Shown here in pieces: positions 28,674-34,321 of a stretch of DNA of 34,968 nt. Location: positions 1 through 34,968 of IMG/VR virus record IMGVR_UViG_3300030677_000013; one strand, written 5' to 3'. Within the stretch, counting starts at the first letter, position 1; the number at the start of each line of letters is the position of its first letter. Under the pieces are notes generated by a model. That model was given only the letters and a program-made list of their open reading frames with translations, was not told the DNA's origin and ran no database searches. This stretch comes from a virus. The position numbers were made by a program, and so were the translations under genes.

Positions 28674-29044
28674 GCCGCCAACCTCATCGCTATCTTGGAC
28701 CTCTGCTCAGGAGTGAAACGCTGAAGGATGATTCTTACACGAAAGTCGTCGTCGCACTCCCACGGCCCACGATTTACCCCTTGGCGAGCGCCCTGCTTAT
28801 CCAGCAGCTCCCCGCAAACGAGTCCCGACTGGTAGGGGCTTCCGAGGATGATGGTGAGCTGGAGCCGCGCGCGAAGCGACTGGTCGGACTCGAGGCCAAC
28901 ATCGCCCACCGGCTCTCTCCGGCGAATCCCATGAGCCGCCGCCAACTCGTCTAGCTGGCGGCCAGCGGCTCCCTGCCACCGCGGCTCCGCCTTGACGGCG
29001 ACGCAGTGACACGACCCTCCGCAGGTGCCGCAGAGCTCGATCAA
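28670..29044 (-). CDS. Unknown protein with Cys cluster and duplicated LD..A...G..R..ESD motif
   Basis: About 124 residues. I choose TTG 29044, which forms a TTGA overlap with the upstream stop; a GTG at 29092 without a ribosome binding site would extend it by 16. It opens with C-G-T-C-G-G-S-C-H-C (zinc cluster). Then follow two related segments, QLDELAAAHGIRRREPVGD with L-E-S-D-Q-S-L-R-A-R-L, and L-L-D-K-Q-G-A-R-Q-G with W-E-C-D-D-D-F-R-V-R-I. The same motif occurs in the Tat-signal protein and partly in the gene at 29309. No family recognised. Confidence 0.55.
   Translation of the reverse strand: MIELCGTCGGSCHCVAVKAEPRWQGAAGRQLDELAAAHGIRRREPVGDVGLESDQSLRARLQLTIILGSPYQSGLVCGELLDKQGARQGVNRGPWECDDDFRVRIILQRFTPEQRSKIAMRLAA
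28913..28951 (-). repeat. 39-bp imperfect direct repeat, copy 1
   Basis: 35 of 39 bases match 29705-29743, with an identical 17-base core CTCCGGCGAATCCCATG (plus-strand reading). It encodes the D-E-L-A-x-A-H-G-I-R-R-R-E motif in two different genes. Confidence 0.75.
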
Positions 29045-29312
29045 TTCCGGCTCGCTTTCTCGGCGGCCTGCACGCGACGGCACGCGGGGCACGGGTCAGA
29101 AGAGGTGCAGGGACGGGGAGCGTCCAGCCTAATATCCGAGGAAGTGTCCTCCACGGTCATCTCGTCGCCGCCAGTCACCTGCACCTTGCGGCCACTCAGC
29201 TCCCCGCTTCTGGCCTTCTCCCAGACCAAAGTGATAGCCTTGGTCACTTCCTCAAGGATGTCTTCGAGGGCTTTTTCTCGATGTCGTAAATCTCCAGCGC
29301 CAACCGGCTCAT
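29041..29312 (-). pseudogene. Small gene with apparent frameshift in an A5 run
   Basis: The well-placed start is ATG 29312 (GGAG five bases upstream, ATGA overlap with the preceding gene), reading M-S-R-L-A-L-E-I-Y-D-I-E-K-K and then a stop after 22 codons. A -1 shift at the A5 run (29272-29276) joins this to a frame that continues A-L-E-D-I-L-E-E-V-T-K-A-I-T-L-V-W-E and ends with a C-P-A-C motif at 29041. The joined protein (about 90 residues) reads smoothly. One missing A (assembly error or mutation) or a programmed shift would explain it. A start at GTG 29316 in the second frame is possible but sits directly on the ribosome binding site. Confidence 0.5.
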
Positions 29313-30013
29313 ACACTCTCCACTCTCGGCATCTCGCCGTCCATCAAACCCTTCAGCCGAATCGCCTCTGCGCGCTTGGCCTTCAGCGCCTCCAGGTCGA
29401 GGAGATGCTGGTACTCCCGCCCAGCCTTCGATCCCTTCAGCGGTGTGGTCGTGCTGCCGATGATCCCGCAGACGCCGCAGCGGTGCAGCTTTGACTGGTG
29501 CCGGAAGATGCCGTCGCAGATATGGGGTCTATCCGTCGCAGAAGGCGGCCCGAAGCGTCCGGCGTCACCCAGGGAATCCTTACCAATCCCACAGCGCCCG
29601 AAGAGGCAGCGGCACATAGGAGCGCCTTTGACGCGGCCCTCCTGAACTTCCTTGCGAAGCTCCAAATACTCATCGACCACCTGCACTGTCTCTTCCATTT
29701 CACTCTCCCTCCGGCGAATCCCATGCGCCAACGCCAACTCGTCCATTTCGCTAGGATTCCGGATTCCGGAATCTGCCTTGATGAACTTTCCCACCCAGTC
29801 GCCTATTCGAACAGTGGCAATGAGGCAACCTTCGCGGGTCTCTTTCGTAACTTGAGCGTCTGGATATGCCGCTTGCAGAGCGGCAAGGATCCGTTCCTGC
29901 CTCCCTGACTTGCCATAACCACGACAGCCCCAGTGCATGCGCAAAACTCGCGGCGAGTCGAGGGGCCAAATAAGCCTCTCTGCATCGTCGCGAGTCGGTG
30001 TGTTATCAGCCAT
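29309..30013 (-). CDS. Unknown protein with Cys/His clusters
   Basis: A 234-residue protein from ATG 30013 (a TTG two codons earlier is possible). The N-terminal third has RVLRMHWGCRGYGKSGRQER and V-R-I-G-D-W-V-G-K-F-I-K-A-D-S-G. At about residue 90 is M-D-E-L-A-L-A-H-G-I-R-R-R-E, shared with the gene at 28670. After it an in-frame ATG with a GGAGG (near 29700) could start a shorter product of about 130 residues, which holds C-R-C-L-F-G-R-C, H-I-C-D-G and H-R-C-G-V-C-G-I. It may be a fusion of two small proteins. No family recognised. Confidence 0.55.
   Translation of the reverse strand: MADNTPTRDDAERLIWPLDSPRVLRMHWGCRGYGKSGRQERILAALQAAYPDAQVTKETREGCLIATVRIGDWVGKFIKADSGIRNPSEMDELALAHGIRRRESEMEETVQVVDEYLELRKEVQEGRVKGAPMCRCLFGRCGIGKDSLGDAGRFGPPSATDRPHICDGIFRHQSKLHRCGVCGIIGSTTTPLKGSKAGREYQHLLDLEALKAKRAEAIRLKGLMDGEMPRVESV
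29705..29743 (-). repeat. 39-bp imperfect direct repeat, copy 2
   Basis: Second copy of the repeat at 28913-28951, same orientation, four mismatches. It lies only 7 bases from the 24-bp inverted repeat copy at 29751-29774. Confidence 0.75.
29751..29774. repeat. Inverted 24-bp repeat, copy 2
   Basis: Perfect reverse complement of 16213-16236. Here it is within the coding frame of the 234-residue protein (A-D-S-G-I-R-N-P-S). Confidence 0.8.
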
Positions 30014-30034
30014 TTGCAAAGCACCTTCAAACCT

Positions 30035-30412
30035 CTACTTGCTGCACGCCTGATTGACGACGGCAACCGCAGCGTCATAGGTGGAGAAGGGAACCGCGCG
30101 GAGGTCGCGCTTCGCTCCGAAATGCTCGTAGGCGAAAGCGTAGAAGGTGCCAACTTGGCCCTCGTCCACATAGCCGCAGCGGCCAGCCACGAAGACGATG
30201 GTCAGCTCGTTGGCCGCAAGGCGCCGGCCAGGTGCTTCGCTGAACGAAGCGCCCAGTGGAACCGGGGCCGGAGCCAACAGAGGGTCAGCAACCGGTCCGG
30301 CGAACGAGACGTTGACGGCCGTCGGGACGCCAACCTTGGATTGGGCGAATATGCCCGGTGCTACGAGGATGAAAACGATGAGGTAAAAACCGATCTTCCT
30401 GATGCTCTGCAT
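30035..30412 (-). CDS. Exported protein of unknown function
   Basis: A 125-residue protein with GGAGG five bases before the ATG. M-Q-S-I-R-K-I-G-F-Y-L-I-V-F-I-L-V-A-P-G-I-F-A-Q is a clear Sec signal peptide. The mature part has ELTIVFVAGRCGYVDEGQVG and a later Y-D-A-A-V-A-V-V-N-Q-A-C; the two Cys could form a disulfide. No family recognised. A small GC hairpin (30462-30480) precedes it, over the stop of the upstream gene. Confidence 0.65.
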   Translation of the reverse strand: MQSIRKIGFYLIVFILVAPGIFAQSKVGVPTAVNVSFAGPVADPLLAPAPVPLGASFSEAPGRRLAANELTIVFVAGRCGYVDEGQVGTFYAFAYEHFGAKRDLRAVPFSTYDAAVAVVNQACSK

Positions 30413-30470
30413 GACGTCCTCCTGCGGACGATTTCAGTTGAGAAGAGTTAGAGGCCCGAGGGGCGGCTGG

Positions 30471-30995
30471 TTAGGCCGCCGCCTGATGCTTTGCGTTGTG
30501 ACGCTTGCGGGCGTCGCGAAGGGCCTCGGCTGCGCTGGTGCCGGTCCCGATGATGAGCTTGCCGTCCTCGACGAAGCGACCCGTCTCGCTGGTCGTGACG
30601 CCAACCCGGAAGCGGCCATTCGTCGCCCAGACCACAGCCTTGTCGCCAAGGAAGCTCTGAGCCTCGGCCAGCGCCTGATCCTCGGTGACCTTGTTAGCGC
30701 GGGGGGTGACGGTCGCCTCGAAGGTCTTGCTGTCGACGGTCGCCTCATAGGCCGCGTCATCGTCCTGATCGAGCATGACCGTCTCGATCTCCAGGTTCTC
30801 GACCTGCTCATCCAGCTCCTCAGCCGTGCGGATCACTACGGCCAACTTCGCGCGGTTCGTCTTGCCCTCGGGCATTTCGAAGCGATAGCCCTTGGGGCTG
30901 GTGAACTTCTGGCCGTCAAACACGATGCCGTAACGGCGGGTAGCTGCGCCGAGCTGGAAGCTGCTGATGTCCTTGATTTTCTTGGTGATTGCCAT
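30471..30995 (-). CDS. Unknown soluble protein
   Basis: A 174-residue protein with GAGG eight bases before the ATG. It begins MAITKKIKDISSFQLGAATR, has an acidic middle (EELDEQVENLEIETVMLDQD) and Ala-rich basic end. No family recognised. It is the first gene behind the best promoter of the right arm (31048-31076) and may be strongly expressed. Confidence 0.65.
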   Translation of the reverse strand: MAITKKIKDISSFQLGAATRRYGIVFDGQKFTSPKGYRFEMPEGKTNRAKLAVVIRTAEELDEQVENLEIETVMLDQDDDAAYEATVDSKTFEATVTPRANKVTEDQALAEAQSFLGDKAVVWATNGRFRVGVTTSETGRFVEDGKLIIGTGTSAAEALRDARKRHNAKHQAAA

Positions 30996-31047
30996 TGTCT
31001 TGTCCTCGGTTCTCAGTTTGGATTTTTACTACTCTCTCACTGTCTAA

Positions 31048-31076
31048 ATACTACTAAACTAGACCCGAAGAGTCAA
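31048..31076 (-). promoter_or_regulatory. Sigma70-like promoter
   Basis: On the minus strand TTGACT (31076-31071) and TAGTAT (31053-31048) are separated by 17 bases. It lies in the AT-rich gap before the 174-residue gene and partly overlaps the end of the 45-residue exported peptide gene. Confidence 0.6.
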
Positions 31077-31191
31077 CAAAAATCGACACGACGTTGCTAT
31101 AGGGGCTGCTCTGCGATGCGCAACGGAAGGGGACATGCTCCGGCAGTTGAGGGGCGGCGAGGGCGAGGGCGAGTAGGGCGAGGTGGATCAT
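31054..31191 (-). CDS. Small exported peptide
   Basis: A 45-residue frame with GGAG five bases before its ATG and an ATGA overlap with the upstream stop (31188-31191). M-I-H-L-A-L-L-A-L-A-L-A-A-P-Q looks like a short signal peptide with an A-L-A-A cleavage site, leaving about 30 mature residues with one Cys. No family recognised. Confidence 0.5.
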   Translation of the reverse strand: MIHLALLALALAAPQLPEHVPFRCASQSSPYSNVVSIFVDSSGLV

Positions 31192-31382
31192 TCTGGCTCC
31201 TTCATTTGAGATTCTGCAGCTTGGCCGATGGCGTCGACGAAGACCCGCGCCTCGTCGGTCTTGGGGAGGACGAGGATCGTCCACGACATGAGCTGGAACG
31301 CCACGACCATCCGCAAACCATTCCAGATCCTCCGCAGGGATTCGCGGATCGGGGTCGGCGGCCGCTGATTGAGGAGGATCAC
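31188..31382 (-). CDS. Small protein, possible membrane segment
   Basis: A 64-residue protein from a GTG in a GTGA overlap (31379-31382), with GGAG five bases upstream. L-R-M-V-V-A-F-Q-L-M-S-W-T-I-L-V-L may be a membrane helix. No family recognised. Confidence 0.5.
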   Translation of the reverse strand: MILLNQRPPTPIRESLRRIWNGLRMVVAFQLMSWTILVLPKTDEARVFVDAIGQAAESQMKEPE

Positions 31383-31969
31383 AACCGCTCCCCGCGAATG
31401 GCGAGACCACGGCGTCGAGCCTCAGTTAGCTCTTGAAATTGCGCCACCGCGTCCGCCGCTTTATTCACATCTGGATGGAGGGTGCGGGCAAGTTTACGGA
31501 ATGCGCCCTCGATCTCCTCGATGCTGGCAGAAGCTGGTATATCCAGCACCTTCCACCATGCCCGCCGAGCACCAGTCTCCAACTGCATGAATCCTTTGAA
31601 CGCTCGCTCCAGCATCTCCGACGCTCCCCAGCGCTCGATCCCGCGCAGAGCTTCGATCGTCTTGCCGATGGCCTGAAGGTTCTCCGCGATGGTATCGAAG
31701 CGGTCGCTGGCGAACACCACCTGCTTCTCGTTTCGCGTGAAGTAGACTGCGACGCCAGCGTCGACCGGGTCGCGATCCATCCGCATCGTGCCGTCCTGCT
31801 TCAGTGGCACATTGCTGGATATCACCATGGCCTTGCCGCCCATACGACGAACCTCGGCTTCTACGAACTTATGAGCCTTGGAAGTGGTCGTAGAGAAGTT
31901 CGACTCTCCGGGGTTTGCAGTACGCGGCCAACCTTCCGGCCATTCCAGGGGATAGGCGCTTACGCTCAT
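31379..31969 (-). CDS. J-domain (DnaJ-like) phage protein
   Basis: A 196-residue protein from ATG 31969, in an ATGA overlap with the upstream gene. Residues 137-190 are a J domain: A-W-W-K-V-L-D-I-P-A-S-A-S-I-E-E-I, F-R-K-L-A-R-T-L-H-P-D with the H-P-D tripeptide at 165-167, then F-Q-E-L-T-E-A. HPD is what stimulates DnaK ATPase. Residues 1-130 have no recognised fold (YFTRNEKQVVFASDRFDTIA). It probably recruits host DnaK to a phage process; which one is unknown. A longer reading to 32038 shadows the upstream gene. Confidence 0.78.
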   Translation of the reverse strand: MSVSAYPLEWPEGWPRTANPGESNFSTTTSKAHKFVEAEVRRMGGKAMVISSNVPLKQDGTMRMDRDPVDAGVAVYFTRNEKQVVFASDRFDTIAENLQAIGKTIEALRGIERWGASEMLERAFKGFMQLETGARRAWWKVLDIPASASIEEIEGAFRKLARTLHPDVNKAADAVAQFQELTEARRRGLAIRGERL

Positions 31970-32211
31970 CGCGCCCCCAGCAGCATTCCGCCCTTGCGAG
32001 GCAAGAGCGAGCGCTTCACAGGGATACGAAGGCGGCATCCAGCGATGACGACATCCGCCCAGCTTCCGCGGTAGAGCGCGATGCTTTCGGCTTCGACTTC
32101 GGTGGTGGTGCGTTCGTCGATCACGACGGCGCGAGCGCGGCGGCCGCTGGCTGTCGGGCTGACGAGGGCGTGATACCGGGGAAGTGTTTCTACGATCTTG
32201 AGACGTGCCAT
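31966..32211 (-). CDS. Small unknown protein
   Basis: An 81-residue protein from ATG 32211, with GGAGG four bases upstream; a longer frame to 32337 has no such start. It begins MARLKIVETLPRYHALVSPT and is basic at the end (R-I-P-V-K-R-S-L-L-P-R-K-G-G). No family recognised. It is coupled to the J-domain gene. Confidence 0.55.
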   Translation of the reverse strand: MARLKIVETLPRYHALVSPTASGRRARAVVIDERTTTEVEAESIALYRGSWADVVIAGCRLRIPVKRSLLPRKGGMLLGAR

Positions 32212-32314
32212 AAAACCTCCAGCGCGGGCTGCTTCTCTTTCCTCACAAGGCCCGAAGGCTGCGGAGAACGTTGACATTTGACGCCGTTCCAGACGGTCGC
32301 ACCCGCTGAAGTGG

Positions 32315-32346
32315 CGGGAGCGAGCGAGGCAAATCACCCGCTCCCG
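32315..32346. repeat. 8-bp inverted repeat in an intergenic gap
   Basis: CGGGAGCG (32315-32322) and CGCTCCCG (32339-32346) can form a hairpin with a 16-base loop just after the stop of the 186-residue gene. No T-run follows on the minus strand, so it is not a classical terminator. Confidence 0.4.
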
Positions 32347-32350
32347 TGGA

Positions 32351-32911
32351 TTACTCGTCGCTGCCAGCAGCAGCTTCCTTGCCGGACTTCTTCGCAGCCT
32401 TCGCCGTCTTCTCCGCAGGAGCGTCCTGCAAATCGAGCGTGCCCTGAACCTCGTGAGCGCGAAGGAAGATCGAGCCCTTGAGGTTCTGCAGCGCCCAGCC
32501 TACGATCGCCTGCCCGACCGGCCCTTCAGCGCGGACGGTCGTCGAGAAGGTGAGGTACAGCTCCTTGACGGAGCCCTCCTGCTCGGTGGGGCGGAAGACC
32601 TGCAGCCCGGTGAGGCCACACGAGGGGAAGGTCTGATCGGGAACCGTGTGCCCGGGCGTCATGTACGCTTCGAGCGTGGCAAAGAACTCCGAGCTGACCT
32701 TGGCCTGAGTGATGCCGTTATTGTGGTCGCCGATGACCTTAGCTGCGGACTTCACGCACTTCGGGCAGAGCTCGAGGGTTTCGGGAGTGAGCGGAACTTC
32801 AAAGTCCAGGCGAAGGCGGGTCTCACCCTCGCTGTTCTTCTTCGGGCCCCAGTTGGCGAGGGTCACTGGGATCGGTTCGGGGGAGTTTTGCAAGAAGCGT
32901 TCTTGTGCCAT
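32351..32911 (-). CDS. Unknown protein with acidic C-terminus
   Basis: A 186-residue protein, AAAGGA before the ATG. It has R-L-D-F-E-V-P-L-T-P-E-T-L-E-L-C-P-K-C, then HTVPDQTFPSCGLTGLQVFR and VKELYLTFSTTVRAEGPVGQ. The last 25 residues are a Lys/Ala linker ending in G-S-D-E. Strand-rich core plus flexible tail is reminiscent of small DNA-binding phage proteins, but no family can be named. Its first 29 codons overlap the upstream zinc-ribbon gene. Confidence 0.6.
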   Translation of the reverse strand: MAQERFLQNSPEPIPVTLANWGPKKNSEGETRLRLDFEVPLTPETLELCPKCVKSAAKVIGDHNNGITQAKVSSEFFATLEAYMTPGHTVPDQTFPSCGLTGLQVFRPTEQEGSVKELYLTFSTTVRAEGPVGQAIVGWALQNLKGSIFLRAHEVQGTLDLQDAPAEKTAKAAKKSGKEAAAGSDE

Positions 32912-33050
32912 CGGTGTTCCTTTTTGCCATGGGCTGCACGGCGTTTATAGCCCCGCACTCTCCACAGTCGATCACGGCGGAGCCGGTCTCCAGAAGGGCG
33001 GTTTCATTTTTCAGTGAATCGGCGCGGACGCCACAGGCTGGGCAAAACAC
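32823..33050 (-). CDS. Small zinc-ribbon protein
   Basis: A 75-residue protein from GTG 33050 with GGAGG nine bases upstream. M-F-C-P-A-C-G-V and D-C-G-E-C-G-A-I-N form a CxxC...CxxC zinc ribbon. After about 40 residues the sequence looks like low-complexity read-through that overlaps the next gene by 89 bases. No family recognised. Confidence 0.55.
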   Translation of the reverse strand: MFCPACGVRADSLKNETALLETGSAVIDCGECGAINAVQPMAKRNTDGTRTLLAKLPRTDPSDPRQLGPEEEQRG

Positions 33051-33077
33051 TTACTGAAACCTCCGCGAGTACGTTTG

Positions 33078-33106
33078 ACGCTAGCAGCTAGTTAGTAGTA
33101 AGTCAA
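33078..33106 (-). promoter_or_regulatory. Weak promoter candidate with adjacent palindrome
   Basis: On the minus strand TTGACT (33106-33101) and TAGCGT (33083-33078) are 17 bases apart. A palindrome CTAGCAGCTAG (33081-33091) overlaps the -10 and spacer and could be an operator. The -10 is poor. Confidence 0.35.
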
Positions 33107-33110
33107 TCCG

Positions 33111-33485
33111 TCAGGCGCGGAAATCTTCCAGTCCGGGGAGGAAAAGTCCGGCACAACTCAAGAAGCCAGGCGGGCACTTCGGGTGGAGGCAGCAGCGATG
33201 ACAAACCCAGCGCCTCGGGTCCGCCCCCCGGTCGATCTCCCAGATGGTCTCGCCCTCGAAAATGGCATCGCCGCACCTCGGGCAGTCACCCCAGAAGACC
33301 GGCTCCGGCCTGGGCGGCGGAACCCACTCCGGCTGAGGCTTGAGCGGGCACTCGTCCATGTGCTTCTGCACGCCCTTGAGGGTTTTCCACTTCGGCTCCG
33401 GCCAGAGGTTGTCGTCCGAGAGCGGCGGGTGGCAGCGGTAGCCGCAGCGATAGCGGCCCTTGGCGTCAGGACCGAGGGGTTGCAC
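33111..33485 (-). CDS. Unknown zinc-ribbon protein
   Basis: A 124-residue protein from GTG 33485 (GGAG nine bases upstream); a longer frame to 33638 shadows the membrane protein gene. It has Y-R-C-G-Y-R-C-H, W-G-D-C-P-R-C-G-D-A-I-F and W-V-C-H-R-C-C-L-H-P-K-C: several CxxC units binding probably two or more zinc ions. 'CP.Cg..I..ge..w' looks like a treble-clef/zinc-ribbon. No family recognised. Confidence 0.55.
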   Translation of the reverse strand: MQPLGPDAKGRYRCGYRCHPPLSDDNLWPEPKWKTLKGVQKHMDECPLKPQPEWVPPPRPEPVFWGDCPRCGDAIFEGETIWEIDRGADPRRWVCHRCCLHPKCPPGFLSCAGLFLPGLEDFRA

Positions 33486-33663
33486 GCGGCCACGCTCCGA
33501 CCATCCAGTACATCTTTGACGGCTCCCACCACCACTCGCCACTGTGAACCCAGATGCCCAGCGTGAGGACAAGGGCGATGAGGTGGAAGGGCGCGGCGAT
33601 GAGTGAGATGCCCACGCCGAAGATAATCCAAAGAACACGGCGGAAGAAAAGACTAGCTGTCAA
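33466..33663 (-). CDS. Small membrane protein
   Basis: A 65-residue protein from a TTG in a TTGA overlap with the HNH stop (33660-33663); GGGAGG stands six bases upstream. V-L-W-I-I-F-G-V-G-I-S-L-I-A-A-P and H-L-I-A-L-V-L-T-L-G-I-W-V form one long or two short membrane helices. Function unknown; a lysis role is possible but unsupported. Confidence 0.6.
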   Translation of the reverse strand: MTASLFFRRVLWIIFGVGISLIAAPFHLIALVLTLGIWVHSGEWWWEPSKMYWMVGAWPRATPRS

Positions 33664-34178
33664 AATAGGCCTCCCTTGACCTTCGGTTTTCCGCCTTTAC
33701 TCTGGCGCTTCCACATCAACTTGGCCCCTTCCCCGCCCGTCGCCAGGCGGGAGAAGACGTCATTCTGATCCCACGGCTCTAGATTCTCCACCATGAACGC
33801 GACCAGCTTCCGGAAGCCCTTCGCGCTCATCTTCCCCTTCCTCAAATTACAAGAGGCGCACGCCGGCACGAGGTTGGTGAGCGCGGCGAGGATCTGAACG
33901 TGTAAGCCGGTCTTGCCCCAGGCGAGGGGTTCTTCATGGTCCGGCACGAGGGTCGCGACGGTGAGCAGGGCGTTGCAGTAGGAGCATTTCACCAGCCCCT
34001 CCTTCGTGCCCAGCACCCACAGCAGCCAGCCACGGAACTCGGCCAGGCTGAACGGTAGACCACCCGACTCCTTGATGCGCTTGCGGTTCGCCATGCTGCC
34101 ATAGAGAACCCGTGAGCGAGCATCGAAGATCGCGTCGATCTGGGGCTTGAGGGCTGCGCTCTTGCGTCCGCGCGTCAC
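33660..34178 (-). CDS. HNH endonuclease
   Basis: A 172-residue protein from GTG 34178, in a GTGA overlap with a small upstream gene. The nuclease part has K-C-S-Y-C-N-A-L-L, V-P-D-H-E-E-P-L-A-W-G and N-L-V-P-A-C-A-S-C-N-L-R-K-G-K, a complete HNH motif with two structural CxxC pairs. The N-terminal 60 residues are basic. It may be a free-standing homing nuclease or a DNA-processing enzyme. It shares the C-terminal half-motif with the HNH at 25233, but the rest differs. Confidence 0.82.
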   Translation of the reverse strand: MTRGRKSAALKPQIDAIFDARSRVLYGSMANRKRIKESGGLPFSLAEFRGWLLWVLGTKEGLVKCSYCNALLTVATLVPDHEEPLAWGKTGLHVQILAALTNLVPACASCNLRKGKMSAKGFRKLVAFMVENLEPWDQNDVFSRLATGGEGAKLMWKRQSKGGKPKVKGGLF

Positions 34179-34321
34179 TTCTTGAACCCTCTGGCGATGG
34201 CGAACGCCTTCTGCTTCGCCAAAACGCTAGCCTGATCCTTCACGGCCTCAGCATAGTGATCCCGACAATAGCCGGTCTTGCACACTTGATGGAGGGCGAC
34301 CTTGCCGCAATGACACTTCAT
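34175..34321 (-). CDS. Small Cys/His peptide
   Basis: A 48-residue frame coupled by ATGA (34318-34321) and GTGA (34175-34178) overlaps to its neighbours. It begins M-K-C-H-C-G-K-V-A-L-H, then C-K-T-G-Y-C-R-D-H, enough ligands for one zinc, and ends with a basic helix (A-K-Q-K-A-F-A-I-A-R-G-F-K-K). No family recognised. Confidence 0.55.
   Translation of the reverse strand: MKCHCGKVALHQVCKTGYCRDHYAEAVKDQASVLAKQKAFAIARGFKK

Noticed and set aside
29500-29640. C-G-I-G-K-D-S in the 234-residue protein as a nucleotide-binding P-loop
   Set aside because: Lacks the Gly-rich loop spacing and any Walker B; the Cys residues around it point to metal binding.
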